Shown piece after piece: positions 1 through 7,647 of a stretch of DNA of 12,235 nt. The notes below the pieces were generated by a model. The model ran no database searches. It was given only the letters and a program-made list of their open reading frames with translations, and had not been told where the DNA came from. Location: the NCBI GenBank assembly GCA_030599175.1, contig JAUVON010000046.1, positions 1 to 12,235 of the forward strand, read 5' to 3'. The stretch is from Desulfobulbaceae bacterium (lineage in GTDB: Bacteria > Desulfobacterota > Desulfobulbia > Desulfobulbales > Desulfocapsaceae). The translations under genes were made by a program, and so were the position numbers. Positions within the stretch are counted from its first letter, which is position 1. The number at the start of each line of letters is the position of its first letter.

Positions 1-150
1 CCCGACAAGTCGGAAAACTTTTTAGTTACGCTGGATAAGTGCCTCGAAGGTCTCTCTACGTTCGCTATCTGCTGCTGATAATAACCACTTGAATTAGATA
101 GCACTTTAAATTTGCTTGTTATTTATTACAGCTTTTATGGAGTAAGGCAC

Positions 151-164
151 TAAATAATTATTTA
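151..164. repeat. AT-only 14-bp perfect palindrome
   Basis: TAAATAATTATTTA is its own reverse complement. It lies 12 bases beyond the stop of the leftward 184-aa gene. It has no G or C and no adjoining U-run, so it is a poor terminator candidate and may be chance in AT-rich DNA. The rest of bases 1-176 holds no gene I can support. Confidence 0.3.
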
Positions 165-176
165 TTGTGGCAACGA

Positions 177-731
177 TCAACACATCTTTTTCTGGTTCTC
201 GGCGGCAAGGAAGGCGAGTCTATATATGAAATCATCTGATCTTGTAAAATTGTCACGGAGTTTCTGTGGTGTTTTTTCCACAGAACCGTGCATCTCTTTA
301 AAGAATCCGGTTATAAAATCATTGTGCAGGCTTTTAGATTTTTCCAGCATGGGAGGCGCGTTTTTACGGACGTGGAGAGGCAATTCAGCTAATTCATCAA
401 TAAATGTTTTTTCCTTATCTACTGACAGCAGCATCTTTACCATGGCTTTGATTCCGCCATCATTCACATAAGCGGTGAACCTGGTAAAATCTTCTTCGGT
501 CAGTTGATCAGCTCCCCCGAACAGTTTAATGATTTTGAAAATAATTGCCACAAGCTGGCTGCGACATACTTCCTCCATAAAAGGCCGATGGAGAGAAATA
601 GCCCGGCCAGTTTCTACAAGCAGCCATGAAAATTTGGCTGTTTCCTGACCTGGGTACATAGTGTAAAGAGGCCGCAACACATCCTGTTGAATTGCTCTGA
701 TCTTGGTTCCGGCGGTAAAAGGGTTGACCAT
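177..731 (-). CDS. uncharacterised 184-aa soluble protein
   Basis: I do not recognise this family. The protein looks mostly alpha-helical, soluble and rich in Lys, Phe and Leu, with no signal peptide and no convincing membrane segment. It has three scattered cysteines (about residues 56, 184 and none paired as a CxxC), so a metal site is unlikely. The ATG start is backed by a GAGGAA ribosome site a few bases upstream, and the frame stays open for 184 codons, which favours a real gene over the overlapping frames. It diverges from the P-type ATPase gene with about 105 bp between the two starts, so the two could share a control region. That region contains an inverted repeat at 749-772. Function is unknown; a co-regulated partner of the ATPase is only a guess. 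Confidence 0.7.
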   Translation of the reverse strand: MVNPFTAGTKIRAIQQDVLRPLYTMYPGQETAKFSWLLVETGRAISLHRPFMEEVCRSQLVAIIFKIIKLFGGADQLTEEDFTRFTAYVNDGGIKAMVKMLLSVDKEKTFIDELAELPLHVRKNAPPMLEKSKSLHNDFITGFFKEMHGSVEKTPQKLRDNFTRSDDFIYRLAFLAAENQKKMC

Positions 732-748
732 ACCGTTCCTCGTTCGAA

Positions 749-772
749 GTTGTTACATAATTGTCGAACAAC
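749..772. promoter_or_regulatory. inverted repeat in divergent promoter region
   Basis: GTTGTT (749-754) and AACAAC (767-772) form a 6-bp inverted repeat with a 12-bp centre. A second pair, GTTCGA (742-747) and TCGAAC (764-769), overlaps it. Both lie just upstream of the leftward 184-aa gene and on the ATPase side of its ribosome site. The layout would suit a dimeric repressor, but no regulator is encoded nearby. Confidence 0.25.
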
Positions 773-836
773 CCTAGCGTATTTGTGCATCTTTATCTAT
801 GGATATGTTAATATTCCACGATGAAGTAGCATCTCT

Positions 837-3587
837 ATGGAAAAAAGAATGAAAATTATACCGGATAAAGACTGGCACCATTTAACAGTGGAGACAAGCA
901 TTGAATTGCTTGGGAGTGATCGGGAAAAGGGACTGAATCAGGGAGAGGTTCTGAGGCGCATGACCCGCTTCGGGCCCAATACGCTCTCGGTGAAGCAGAG
1001 AAAGAGCGCCTGGATGCGATTCCTGCTTCAGTTTCATCAGCCGCTTATCTATATCCTTATCGCAGCTGGTGCAACAACGGCTGCACTGCAGGAGTGGGTT
1101 GATTCGGGAGTGATTTTCGGGGTAGTGCTGGTTAATGCCTTGATCGGTTTTATCCAGGAGTCCAAAGCGGAAAACGCCCTGGCGGCATTGGCTGACACGA
1201 TGGTCGCAGAGGCTACTGTACTGCGCCGGGGCGAAAAAAAACGAATTCCATCACCGGATCTGGTTCCTGGAGACATTGTCTTGCTCCATGCTGGTGATAA
1301 GGTCCCCGCTGATTTGCGGTTGCTGTACTGTCGGGATTTGCAGGTAGATGAATCTGCCCTCACCGGTGAATCCCTGCCGGTGGAGAAAGATGTAAAGTCC
1401 CTTGGCCGGGAAACAGTTCTCGCTGAGCGAACAAACATGGCCTATGGCTCATCCATGGTTACCTATGGGCTTGGCACGGGTATTGTTACAGCGACCGGTG
1501 ACTCTACTGAAGTTGGCCATATTTCGCAGCTTATCTCTTCAGCACAGGATCTGGCAACGCCACTTACCCGTAAAATTGCACATTTTAGCCGGATTCTGCT
1601 CTATGCTATTTTGCTCCTGGCGGCAATTACTGTCGCAGTGGGGATGGTGCGGGGACAATCACTTTTTTATATGTTTATGGCTGCAGTTGCCCTGGCGGTG
1701 GGTGCAATTCCTGAAGGTCTGCCTGCAGCAGTGACTATAACCCTGGCCATTGGTGTTTCCAGGATGGCGAAACGTCGGGTTATCATCCGTAAACTGCCTG
1801 CAGTGGAGACCTTGGGCAGTACCACGGTGATCTGTTCCGATAAAACAGGCACTCTGACTGAAAATCAGATGACCGTACAGGCAATCCTGGCAGGGGAGAC
1901 CCATTACGAGATCAGCGGGTCGGGCTATGCACCTTTGGGCAGGATTGTCAGACAGGATGGAGCTGATGACGTGAGCACGACTGAACTCAACGAATGTCTT
2001 CGGGCTGGGATTTTGTGCAATGACAGTGTATTACGAGAAAAGGGCGATAGTTGGCAGATCCAGGGCGACCCCACTGAGGGGGCCTTGCTCACCGCAGCGC
2101 GCAAAGGCGGTCTTGATGAAAAGGAAGTGGAAAGGGAATATCCCCGCCTTGATTCAATACCCTTTGAATCCCAGCACCAGTACATGGCTACGTTGCATGA
2201 TGATGGCGATGGCAGGCCGCGGGTGGTTTATATTAAAGGTGCCGTGGAGCAGATTCTTACCAAATGTATCAAAACTATTAATGCGGGTAACAGTGGTGCA
2301 CCGGTATTTTTTGACAAAATCCACCAGGATGTATCGCATATGGCGGCCAGAGGATTGCGGGTGCTTGCTTTTGCCCGTAAAAAACTGCCGGTGGAAACCA
2401 ATGAAATAACTCATGAAGACGTGGGTACAGGATTCATTTTTCTCGGCTTGCAGGGGATGATTGATCCACCGAGAGCCAAGGCAGTGACTGCAGTTAAAAT
2501 CTGCAGGAAAGCAGGGATCAGCATAAAAATGATTACCGGGGACCACCCGGCGACCGCAGCTGCCATTGCCGGTCAAATAGGCCTTTATAGCGGAGATATT
2601 GATAAAACAGGAAAGGGGGCAGTTCTGACCGGTGGTGATTTGGAAAAATTGTCAGACGAAGAACTGATCAGCGTTGCCGAAAAGACAATCGTCTTTGCCA
2701 GGGCCACTCCGTTACAAAAAATACGCCTTGTTAGAGCCCTGCAGGCTGGAGGGCATGTTGTCGCCATGACCGGTGATGGTGTGAACGATGCCCCGGCGCT
2801 GGAACAGGCTGATATAGGGGTGGCCATGGGAATAACCGGTACAGACGTCTCCAAAGAAGCAGCGGACATGGTGCTGACTGATGACAATTTCAGTTCTATT
2901 GAAGCTGCAGTTGAAGAAGGGCGCAGTGTCTTCGACAACTTGACCAAGTTCATTGTCTGGACCCTGCCTACTAATCTGGGGGAAGGGCTGGTTATTCTGG
3001 TTGCCATCTTGTTGGGAGTAACTCTGCCCATCCTGCCTGTGCAGATCCTCTGGATTAACATGACCACAGCGGGGTTTCTTGGGTTAATGCTGGCCTTTGA
3101 ACCAAAAGAGCCGGGCATCATGCAGAGATTGCCCCGCAGTCCGGATATTCCCCTTTTAACCAGAGAACTGATTACCAGGATCATTCTTGTCGGCAACCTG
3201 CTGCTCATTGGTTCTTTCGGTCTTTTTCAATGGGAGCTTGCGGCGGGAGCTTCCATTGAATATGCACGCACCGTGGCGGTTAATGTTTTTGTGATCATGG
3301 AGCTTTTTTACCTGTTTAACTGTCGCTCATTGAGTAAATCGATCCTGCAGCTGGGTATTTTTACCAATATGTGGGTTTTTGGTGGTGTAAGCATCATGCT
3401 GCTCCTGCAAATCATGTATACTTATCTCCCCCTTATGAACCGGTTGTTTCATAGTGTAGCCATCGGTATTGACTCCTGGGCGCGTATTTTGCTGGCAGGA
3501 CTCGCCGCCTATGTAATCGTAGAAGTAGAAAAATCGATAACTGCACGGAAGCTGCCACCCTTATCTTCAGGCCCCATTAGTAAATGA
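837..3587 (+). CDS. P-type cation-transporting ATPase (P2A-like, CtpF/PacL type)
   Basis: An inner-membrane pump that uses ATP through an aspartyl-phosphate intermediate to move cations, most likely Ca2+ or a related divalent ion. The order is complete for the family: N-terminal cation-ATPase domain (about residues 10-75), M1-M2, actuator domain with TGES (176-179), M3-M4 with PEGLP (292-296), phosphorylation motif DKTGTLT with Asp335, nucleotide domain with KGA, hinge motif TGDGVND (645-651), and six C-terminal membrane segments. Of the SERCA-type ion ligands, Glu293 (M4), Asn713 and Glu716 (M5) and Asn741 (M6) are kept. The M6 position of SERCA Asp800 is Ala745, so ion choice or stoichiometry may differ from SERCA. 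The length, 916 aa, is normal. The start is uncertain: ATG 837 has a weak ribosome site, and ATG 849 (four codons later) is preceded by GGAAAAAAGA. It appears monocistronic. Confidence 0.95.
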   Translation: MEKRMKIIPDKDWHHLTVETSIELLGSDREKGLNQGEVLRRMTRFGPNTLSVKQRKSAWMRFLLQFHQPLIYILIAAGATTAALQEWVDSGVIFGVVLVNALIGFIQESKAENALAALADTMVAEATVLRRGEKKRIPSPDLVPGDIVLLHAGDKVPADLRLLYCRDLQVDESALTGESLPVEKDVKSLGRETVLAERTNMAYGSSMVTYGLGTGIVTATGDSTEVGHISQLISSAQDLATPLTRKIAHFSRILLYAILLLAAITVAVGMVRGQSLFYMFMAAVALAVGAIPEGLPAAVTITLAIGVSRMAKRRVIIRKLPAVETLGSTTVICSDKTGTLTENQMTVQAILAGETHYEISGSGYAPLGRIVRQDGADDVSTTELNECLRAGILCNDSVLREKGDSWQIQGDPTEGALLTAARKGGLDEKEVEREYPRLDSIPFESQHQYMATLHDDGDGRPRVVYIKGAVEQILTKCIKTINAGNSGAPVFFDKIHQDVSHMAARGLRVLAFARKKLPVETNEITHEDVGTGFIFLGLQGMIDPPRAKAVTAVKICRKAGISIKMITGDHPATAAAIAGQIGLYSGDIDKTGKGAVLTGGDLEKLSDEELISVAEKTIVFARATPLQKIRLVRALQAGGHVVAMTGDGVNDAPALEQADIGVAMGITGTDVSKEAADMVLTDDNFSSIEAAVEEGRSVFDNLTKFIVWTLPTNLGEGLVILVAILLGVTLPILPVQILWINMTTAGFLGLMLAFEPKEPGIMQRLPRSPDIPLLTRELITRIILVGNLLLIGSFGLFQWELAAGASIEYARTVAVNVFVIMELFYLFNCRSLSKSILQLGIFTNMWVFGGVSIMLLLQIMYTYLPLMNRLFHSVAIGIDSWARILLAGLAAYVIVEVEKSITARKLPPLSSGPISK

Positions 3588-3590
3588 AAA

Positions 3591-3768
3591 TGTCACTTGC
3601 CACTGTGCTTAAGGACAAACCGGGATAAGCTGGAAAGAGTGATATTTATTGTTCAATCCAGGGAAATGCAGTAAATTATACTCTTACCAATCCTGGTTAG
3701 ATCAGTTTATAGGATAGGTCGGAGGTAACTATTAAAACATTTATAGTTCAGTGTTTTGACAAGTGACA
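3591..3768. repeat. nested inverted-repeat element between ATPase and acuI
   Basis: TGTCACTTG (3591-3599) is matched exactly by CAAGTGACA (3760-3768), and just inside them CACTG (3601-3605) is matched by CAGTG (3749-3753). Within the element, 3631-3640 pairs with 3680-3689 over 9 of 10 positions. The element starts a few bases after the ATPase stop and ends 40 bases before the preferred acuI start. It could be a small miniature-transposon-like or REP-like insertion, or a folded mRNA region. No target-site duplication is obvious and no second copy lies in the window. Confidence 0.35.
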
Positions 3769-3807
3769 CTGCAAACAACCAAAAAAAACACATCAGGGAG
3801 CTTTAAA

Positions 3808-4797
3808 ATGTCCGATACATTTCGCGCTTATCAGATAACCAAAGATGAGGATGGCCAGAAGGCAGTCCTGACAACATTAACTGAGCATGATCTTATGGAC
3901 GGTGATGTTACCGTGCAGGTTGAGTACTCGGCAGTTAATTATAAAGATGGATTGGCAATGACTGGTAGTGCACCGGTGGTTCGCCGTTTTCCCTTGACCC
4001 CCGGTATCGATTTTGCCGGTACTGTAACTGCATCAGAGAACAGTACATTTGCTGCAGGCGATAAAGTGTTGCTCAACGGTTTTGGTGTTGGAGAGGTACA
4101 CAGCGGCGGTTTCAGTGAGGTGGCAAGGGTTGATGGGAACTGGCTGGTGCCGTTACCGGATGGCATCACTACCAGACAGGCAATGGCTGTCGGTACAGCA
4201 GGCTATACCGCGATGCTCTGCATATTGGCACTGGAAAACCACGGTATTAACCCGGAGAGTGGTGATATTCTGGTAACTGGTGCCGCAGGTGGTGTCGGCA
4301 GTGTTGCGATTGCGATCTTAAGTAAATTGGGTTATCGGGTCGTAGCAGTAACCGGTCGCAGTAGCGAGGGTGACTACTTGACCTCCCTCGGTGCATCTGA
4401 AATTATTGATCGGCAACCATTTTCAGAGAAGGCTCGGCCACTTGCCAAAGAGCTGTGGGCAGGGGCGATAGATGTGGCCGGAGGCAATACACTGGCCAAT
4501 GTTTTAAGCCAGATCAAATATGGCGGAGCAGTTGCGGCCTGCGGCCTTGCAGAGTCAATGAGCCTGCCAACTTCAGTTGCACCATTTATTCTCCGTGGAG
4601 TGGCACTCTACGGCATTGATTCGGTGATGGCACCTATTGTTAAACGTCAACAGGCGTGGCAGCGCATTGCGGAAGATCTTGATTTGAGTAAACTCGAAAC
4701 CCTGAGTAATGAAATTAATCTTGAAGAGGTGCCGGCAGCAGCAGAGGCGATTTTGGCCGGTACAATACGTGGTCGTACAGTGGTTAAAATTACTTGA
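3808..4797 (+). CDS. acuI: acrylyl-CoA reductase / YhdH-family quinone oxidoreductase
   Basis: A soluble zinc-free medium-chain dehydrogenase/reductase. Characterised AcuI proteins reduce acryloyl-CoA to propionyl-CoA with NADPH, in detoxifying acrylate and in propionate metabolism. The N-terminal GroES-like half includes NYKDGLA (44-50) and the family stretch FPLTPGIDFAGTV (61-73). The Rossmann half has the glycine-rich AAGGVG (159-164), followed by a basic/Ser segment TGRSSEGDYL that suits NADPH. The frame can be read from GTG 3763, but ATG 3808 is preferred: AGGGAG stands 8 bases before it, and it gives the usual length (329 aa) and the usual N-terminus. Neighbours are unrelated and no DMSP-lyase or CoA-transferase gene is visible, so the physiological substrate is not settled by context. 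Confidence 0.9.
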   Translation: MSDTFRAYQITKDEDGQKAVLTTLTEHDLMDGDVTVQVEYSAVNYKDGLAMTGSAPVVRRFPLTPGIDFAGTVTASENSTFAAGDKVLLNGFGVGEVHSGGFSEVARVDGNWLVPLPDGITTRQAMAVGTAGYTAMLCILALENHGINPESGDILVTGAAGGVGSVAIAILSKLGYRVVAVTGRSSEGDYLTSLGASEIIDRQPFSEKARPLAKELWAGAIDVAGGNTLANVLSQIKYGGAVAACGLAESMSLPTSVAPFILRGVALYGIDSVMAPIVKRQQAWQRIAEDLDLSKLETLSNEINLEEVPAAAEAILAGTIRGRTVVKIT

Positions 4798-4858
4798 TAC
4801 CCTTCGAATCCCGACTACATTGCTTTCACGCCTGGGGTGTGAGAGCATTTTACGGGTG

Positions 4859-5653
4859 TTAGAAATAAGGGTCGAACTGAATTGTAGACTCCTCCACTCC
4901 TTCAATGTCTGAGAGTATCCGGCTAATGCGGTCATGGATGACAGGTTGCTGGCTTTCCGGAACCTTCAGGGAAACTCCAACCCGGCCATCCTTTGCTGCA
5001 GCTGTAGCATTGGGAAAATCAAACAGTTTCCTGAGAACCAGGGCTGTCATTGCCGAATCGGCCAGAGCAGATTTTGACTCTGCCGTTTCCTGAAAAGATG
5101 GCAGAGTGGCTGCATTAGCGATGATATCTACGGCTTCGTCTTCGGACAAATGTCCGATTCTTAGAATGAGGTTGTATGATTCCGGGTTCATTATATCGAT
5201 ACCATAGAGAAACATAGCCCATTTGCGCCGCTCCTCGTCATCCTTTTTGAGGATATAACGTGCCTTTTCCTCGGAAATGTTTTCCCGGGCCATTTCGTCG
5301 GCGACCCTGTCCTCGGTATCGGCGATGATTCTAACTTTGAGCACATGGGAGATATCTCGGACAAAATGATGGCCGACAAGGCCGTGATAGACCACATTGT
5401 TATCCATTAGGCGTTGGAGAATTGCTGACCTGATTGCTGTGATGAACCGCTGTTTTCCGTGGGGAAAACGATCAAGCACCGAAAAAGCATCATTGAGCCC
5501 ACGTAACAGCTGGATTTCCGGAAGATGAAACTCATCAAGATTTTCAATGATTCGGTCACGGGAGAGACAGGTATATCCAAGTTTCTTTGCCAGTTTGTCG
5601 GAAACGGACTTGCCGTGATAGTAACTTCCTCGAGAAATGGTGATAATCGGCAT
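4859..5653 (-). CDS. cytidylate-kinase-like P-loop protein with extra C-terminal domain
   Basis: The first ~190 residues look like the cytidylate kinase-like family (Pfam Cytidylate_kin2 type). There is a beta strand PIITISRG, then Walker A GSYYHGKS (9-16), then the strand-helix around SRDRII, and an Arg-rich lid-like stretch near EKARYILKKDDEERRKWAMFLYG. The known family is a nucleoside-monophosphate kinase fold, but most members have no proven substrate, so the role here is open. Residues ~198-264 form a separate alpha/beta module (LVLRKLFDFPNATAAAKDGR onward, ending in a helix and EGVEES) resembling BON-type or small sensory domains; this is a fold guess. The start is supported by TAGGAG about 8 bases upstream. 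It converges on acuI with 61 bp between the stops. The true housekeeping cmk would be shorter and lack the tail. Confidence 0.82.
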   Translation of the reverse strand: MPIITISRGSYYHGKSVSDKLAKKLGYTCLSRDRIIENLDEFHLPEIQLLRGLNDAFSVLDRFPHGKQRFITAIRSAILQRLMDNNVVYHGLVGHHFVRDISHVLKVRIIADTEDRVADEMARENISEEKARYILKKDDEERRKWAMFLYGIDIMNPESYNLILRIGHLSEDEAVDIIANAATLPSFQETAESKSALADSAMTALVLRKLFDFPNATAAAKDGRVGVSLKVPESQQPVIHDRISRILSDIEGVEESTIQFDPYF

Positions 5654-5876
5654 CAGGGTCTCCTAAAGAGTAGTGACGTTCAAATGGTGTTGAAAGATCC
5701 GGTCAGTGCGGTACTGTTTATTTCTGCATACAGTAGATGTTTTTGTCCCATATATCAATGATGGAATCGTAAAAACTCTCCAGCTACTTCGTTTATTTCT
5801 CAGCATCTGGGTGCCACTTTTGGGGTGATTGCAGGAGTTTGAAGAAATGTCAGGGATGAGAGCGGACGTCTCTCTC

Positions 5877-6368
5877 CTACTTTTCTATGAACTCAACAAC
5901 AGTAAAAGAAGAAAAAAGCCAGGTTCCATCTTTTTTTTCTGCTGTGATATTAAGCTCATAGGCATCAGTGAAACTGCCTCCATTCGTTTTTCCGTGCAGG
6001 CGAAGGGTGGTTAAGACTTCACCAATGTTGTCACTGGGAATGTCGATGACAGTGTCATGGAAACTGAAGTTTGTGTTAGGGAGTCTTTTTTTCATCATGA
6101 GAATGCGGTCACTGATTTCTTTCTGACTGAATTCACGATCGATTTTGAATGATTCTATTTGGACTTTACACGGATCTGTGCAAAGTTTTGCTGCCTGAGC
6201 GGCTTTTTGCAGTGTCTCTATGACTGGTTCTTCCTTTATTGATGAACAATATTCAGCGAAAGAGGCAAGGTTGTTCCGGATCTTCTTCTCGTCGCCGGGC
6301 AGAAACAGGAGTCCACCGCCGGCTATAAGCAAAATTGCCATGAGGAGAAGTACTTTGGGGTTGTTCAT
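5877..6368 (-). CDS. membrane-anchored protein of unknown function, coupled to lepB
   Basis: A 163-aa protein with one N-terminal hydrophobic segment (about residues 6-23, after Lys5). It then has a charged helix region and a C-terminal half of alternating beta strands ending TWLFSSFTVVEFIEK, reminiscent of NTF2-like or other small periplasmic folds. I do not recognise a specific family. Three cysteines (two in AKLCTDPCK) could form a disulfide if the domain is periplasmic, which the anchor suggests. Its ATG overlaps the stop of the signal peptidase gene as ATGA, so translation is very likely coupled. The partnership with lepB suggests a role at the cell envelope, but nothing in the sequence names it. 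Confidence 0.8.
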   Translation of the reverse strand: MNNPKVLLLMAILLIAGGGLLFLPGDEKKIRNNLASFAEYCSSIKEEPVIETLQKAAQAAKLCTDPCKVQIESFKIDREFSQKEISDRILMMKKRLPNTNFSFHDTVIDIPSDNIGEVLTTLRLHGKTNGGSFTDAYELNITAEKKDGTWLFSSFTVVEFIEK

Positions 6369-6862
6369 AACAGTACGCCTCCCACGATACGGTTCATATC
6401 TACCTGCCCAACCCGGTGGCGAGCCATGGGTGTTCCGCGGTTATCCCCTACGACATAGACATGCCCCGGCGCTATGGTTCTGGGAGCAAGTTCCCAGTCT
6501 GATCCATGAATTACATAGGGCTCTTGAACCAAGTTCCCATCCACATAGAGTTTCCCCTCTCGGAATTCAACCGTCTCTCCCTGAACGGCAATAACCCGTT
6601 TGAGTAGCATTATTTTCCTCCCTGTGAAGCGGACAGTGACTACATCAAAACGCTTCGGCTGTGAAAATAAATACTGCATCCGCCAGCAAAAGGCAAAGGA
6701 TCTGTCACGGTATGTGGGTTCCATGCTCTTCCCTTGAATACGGAGAGGAATGAGGAGATAGCCAAAGATTAGATAGGCGGAAAGTCCAACAAAGACAAGA
6801 CGGACAAGATATTTTTTATTTAAGGAAGGAAAGAAAAATCGGCGAAGTGGGGTGGATGGCAT
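6365..6862 (-). CDS. lepB: signal peptidase I (S26 family), short form
   Basis: A membrane serine protease that removes signal peptides from exported proteins. After one membrane segment (about 19-38) comes the catalytic-Ser box GKSMEPT with Ser46, then the catalytic Lys88 within LLKRVIAVQGE, then the family box GDNRGTPMARHRVG. At 165 aa it is a minimal single-anchor form, far shorter than E. coli LepB (324 aa). The last box keeps GDNR but not the usual S-x-D-S-R, a variation I recall from other short bacterial LepB proteins. No clear ribosome site precedes ATG 6862, so the start is less sure than the rest. It overlaps the downstream anchored-protein gene by 4 bp. Whether it is the main housekeeping peptidase or an accessory one cannot be told from this window. 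Confidence 0.92.
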   Translation of the reverse strand: MPSTPLRRFFFPSLNKKYLVRLVFVGLSAYLIFGYLLIPLRIQGKSMEPTYRDRSFAFCWRMQYLFSQPKRFDVVTVRFTGRKIMLLKRVIAVQGETVEFREGKLYVDGNLVQEPYVIHGSDWELAPRTIAPGHVYVVGDNRGTPMARHRVGQVDMNRIVGGVLL

Positions 6863-6930
6863 GGGTTTGATAATTACAGCAGCATATGAGAAATCTGACG
6901 GGACATTTTGTTGTCGGTAAATAAGGGATT

Positions 6931-7503
6931 TTACTTTGTAATTTTTTTATACTTTAACAGGTAATTGAATTCCCCAATCTCACTTCCGAGAACTTTGATA
7001 AAGCCATATTGCTTGACAAGTGCTTCAACTTCTTCCTCCCCCATTCTAATACTTAATGGTGGACCCGGGCCGGTATCAATTAATTTGAACTCGATAATAT
7101 TCAGCATGCCTCCCTGCTTCAAAAAGCGGGCGACCTGCTGGACAGCTGATTCCTGAGCACTTTTGGGCAGGTCATGCAGTATTGTTGCCATTAAGCATGA
7201 GTCGATTGAGTTTTCTTCAAAGGGTAAATCTTTGCTTATATCTGCCAGTACAGTATGTATGTTCTGTATATTTTTTGTTGAAATTTCCTGGTCTAAGGCT
7301 TCAAGGCCCTCCTGCCACAGATCGACTGCGTAGACTGTACCTTTCTCGCCGATATTTTCTGCGATAGCGACACTGTATCTACCAACCCCGCAGGCCAGAT
7401 CAAGGAAGGTTGAATGAGGGTCCACATTAATAATTGCAAACGTTTTTTCTGTATCTATTAAGTCAAAGCTGCTCTTTCCTGCAGCTACTGGTTTGTCATT
7501 CAT
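6931..7503 (-). CDS. class I SAM-dependent methyltransferase
   Basis: A 190-aa Rossmann-fold methyltransferase of the small Methyltransf_11/25/UbiE-like kind. Motif I is FLDLACGVGRYS (33-44), which binds S-adenosylmethionine. The acidic end of strand 2 is in YAVDLWQEGLEAL, and post-motif regions are in SIDSCLMATILHDL and the strand around GGMLNIIEFK. HDL in the position after motif II is common in UbiE and arsenite-methyltransferase-like proteins, but there is no conserved Cys set for arsenic. The substrate is unknown. GGAGGGAG gives a strong ribosome site 3-4 bases before the ATG. It sits 68 bp upstream of lepB on the same strand, so read-through into lepB is possible. Confidence 0.9.
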   Translation of the reverse strand: MNDKPVAAGKSSFDLIDTEKTFAIINVDPHSTFLDLACGVGRYSVAIAENIGEKGTVYAVDLWQEGLEALDQEISTKNIQNIHTVLADISKDLPFEENSIDSCLMATILHDLPKSAQESAVQQVARFLKQGGMLNIIEFKLIDTGPGPPLSIRMGEEEVEALVKQYGFIKVLGSEIGEFNYLLKYKKITK

Positions 7504-7560
7504 CTCTCCCTCCGTCCTAATCCGAATAGATCGGAACTTTTAAATGCCTGATCAATCAAG

Positions 7561-7587
7561 ACTATGCCACGTCGTGATGTCTGTCAA
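7561..7587 (-). promoter_or_regulatory. likely promoter of the methyltransferase gene
   Basis: On the minus strand a perfect -35 TTGACA (7582-7587) is followed 15 bp later by CATAGT (7561-7566, 4 of 6 to TATAAT). The spacer holds the 9-bp palindrome CACGACGTG (7568-7576). A short spacer with a palindrome inside it is the pattern used by some repressors and MerR-type activators. The -10 match is modest. Confidence 0.4.
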
Positions 7588-7647
7588 GATCGCTTAAAAC
7601 ATTAAGAGATTCTATAGGAAATTCAGCTGAAAAGCTTTTTTCCCTTT

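Noticed and set aside
2..26. CCGAC/GTCGG palindrome followed by A and T runs at the left edge
   Set aside because: The two-base loop and broken T-run make a poor terminator, and no matching copy in the window supports an insertion-sequence end.
1..78. Frame open from the first base to a TGA at 76-78 (25 codons), possibly the tail of an upstream gene
   Set aside because: Too short to tell from chance, with no recognisable residues; the window edge prevents a decision.
1049..1438. Long open frames opposite or out of frame within the ATPase gene (also 2154-2576, 2585-3208)
   Set aside because: They lie wholly inside a gene with complete family motifs and encode no recognisable protein.
3763..3807. 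Upstream GTG start for the acuI-like gene, adding 15 residues
   Set aside because: No ribosome site precedes it and the extension (KKNTSG) is unlike the family; ATG 3808 has AGGGAG.
5829..5876. GAGAG/CTCTC repeat after the anchored-protein gene as a terminator
   Set aside because: Only five base pairs and no U-run on the transcript strand.
6220..6594. 124-aa rightward frame across the lepB/anchored-protein junction
   Set aside because: Antisense to two genes with good support; composition is that of an out-of-frame shadow.
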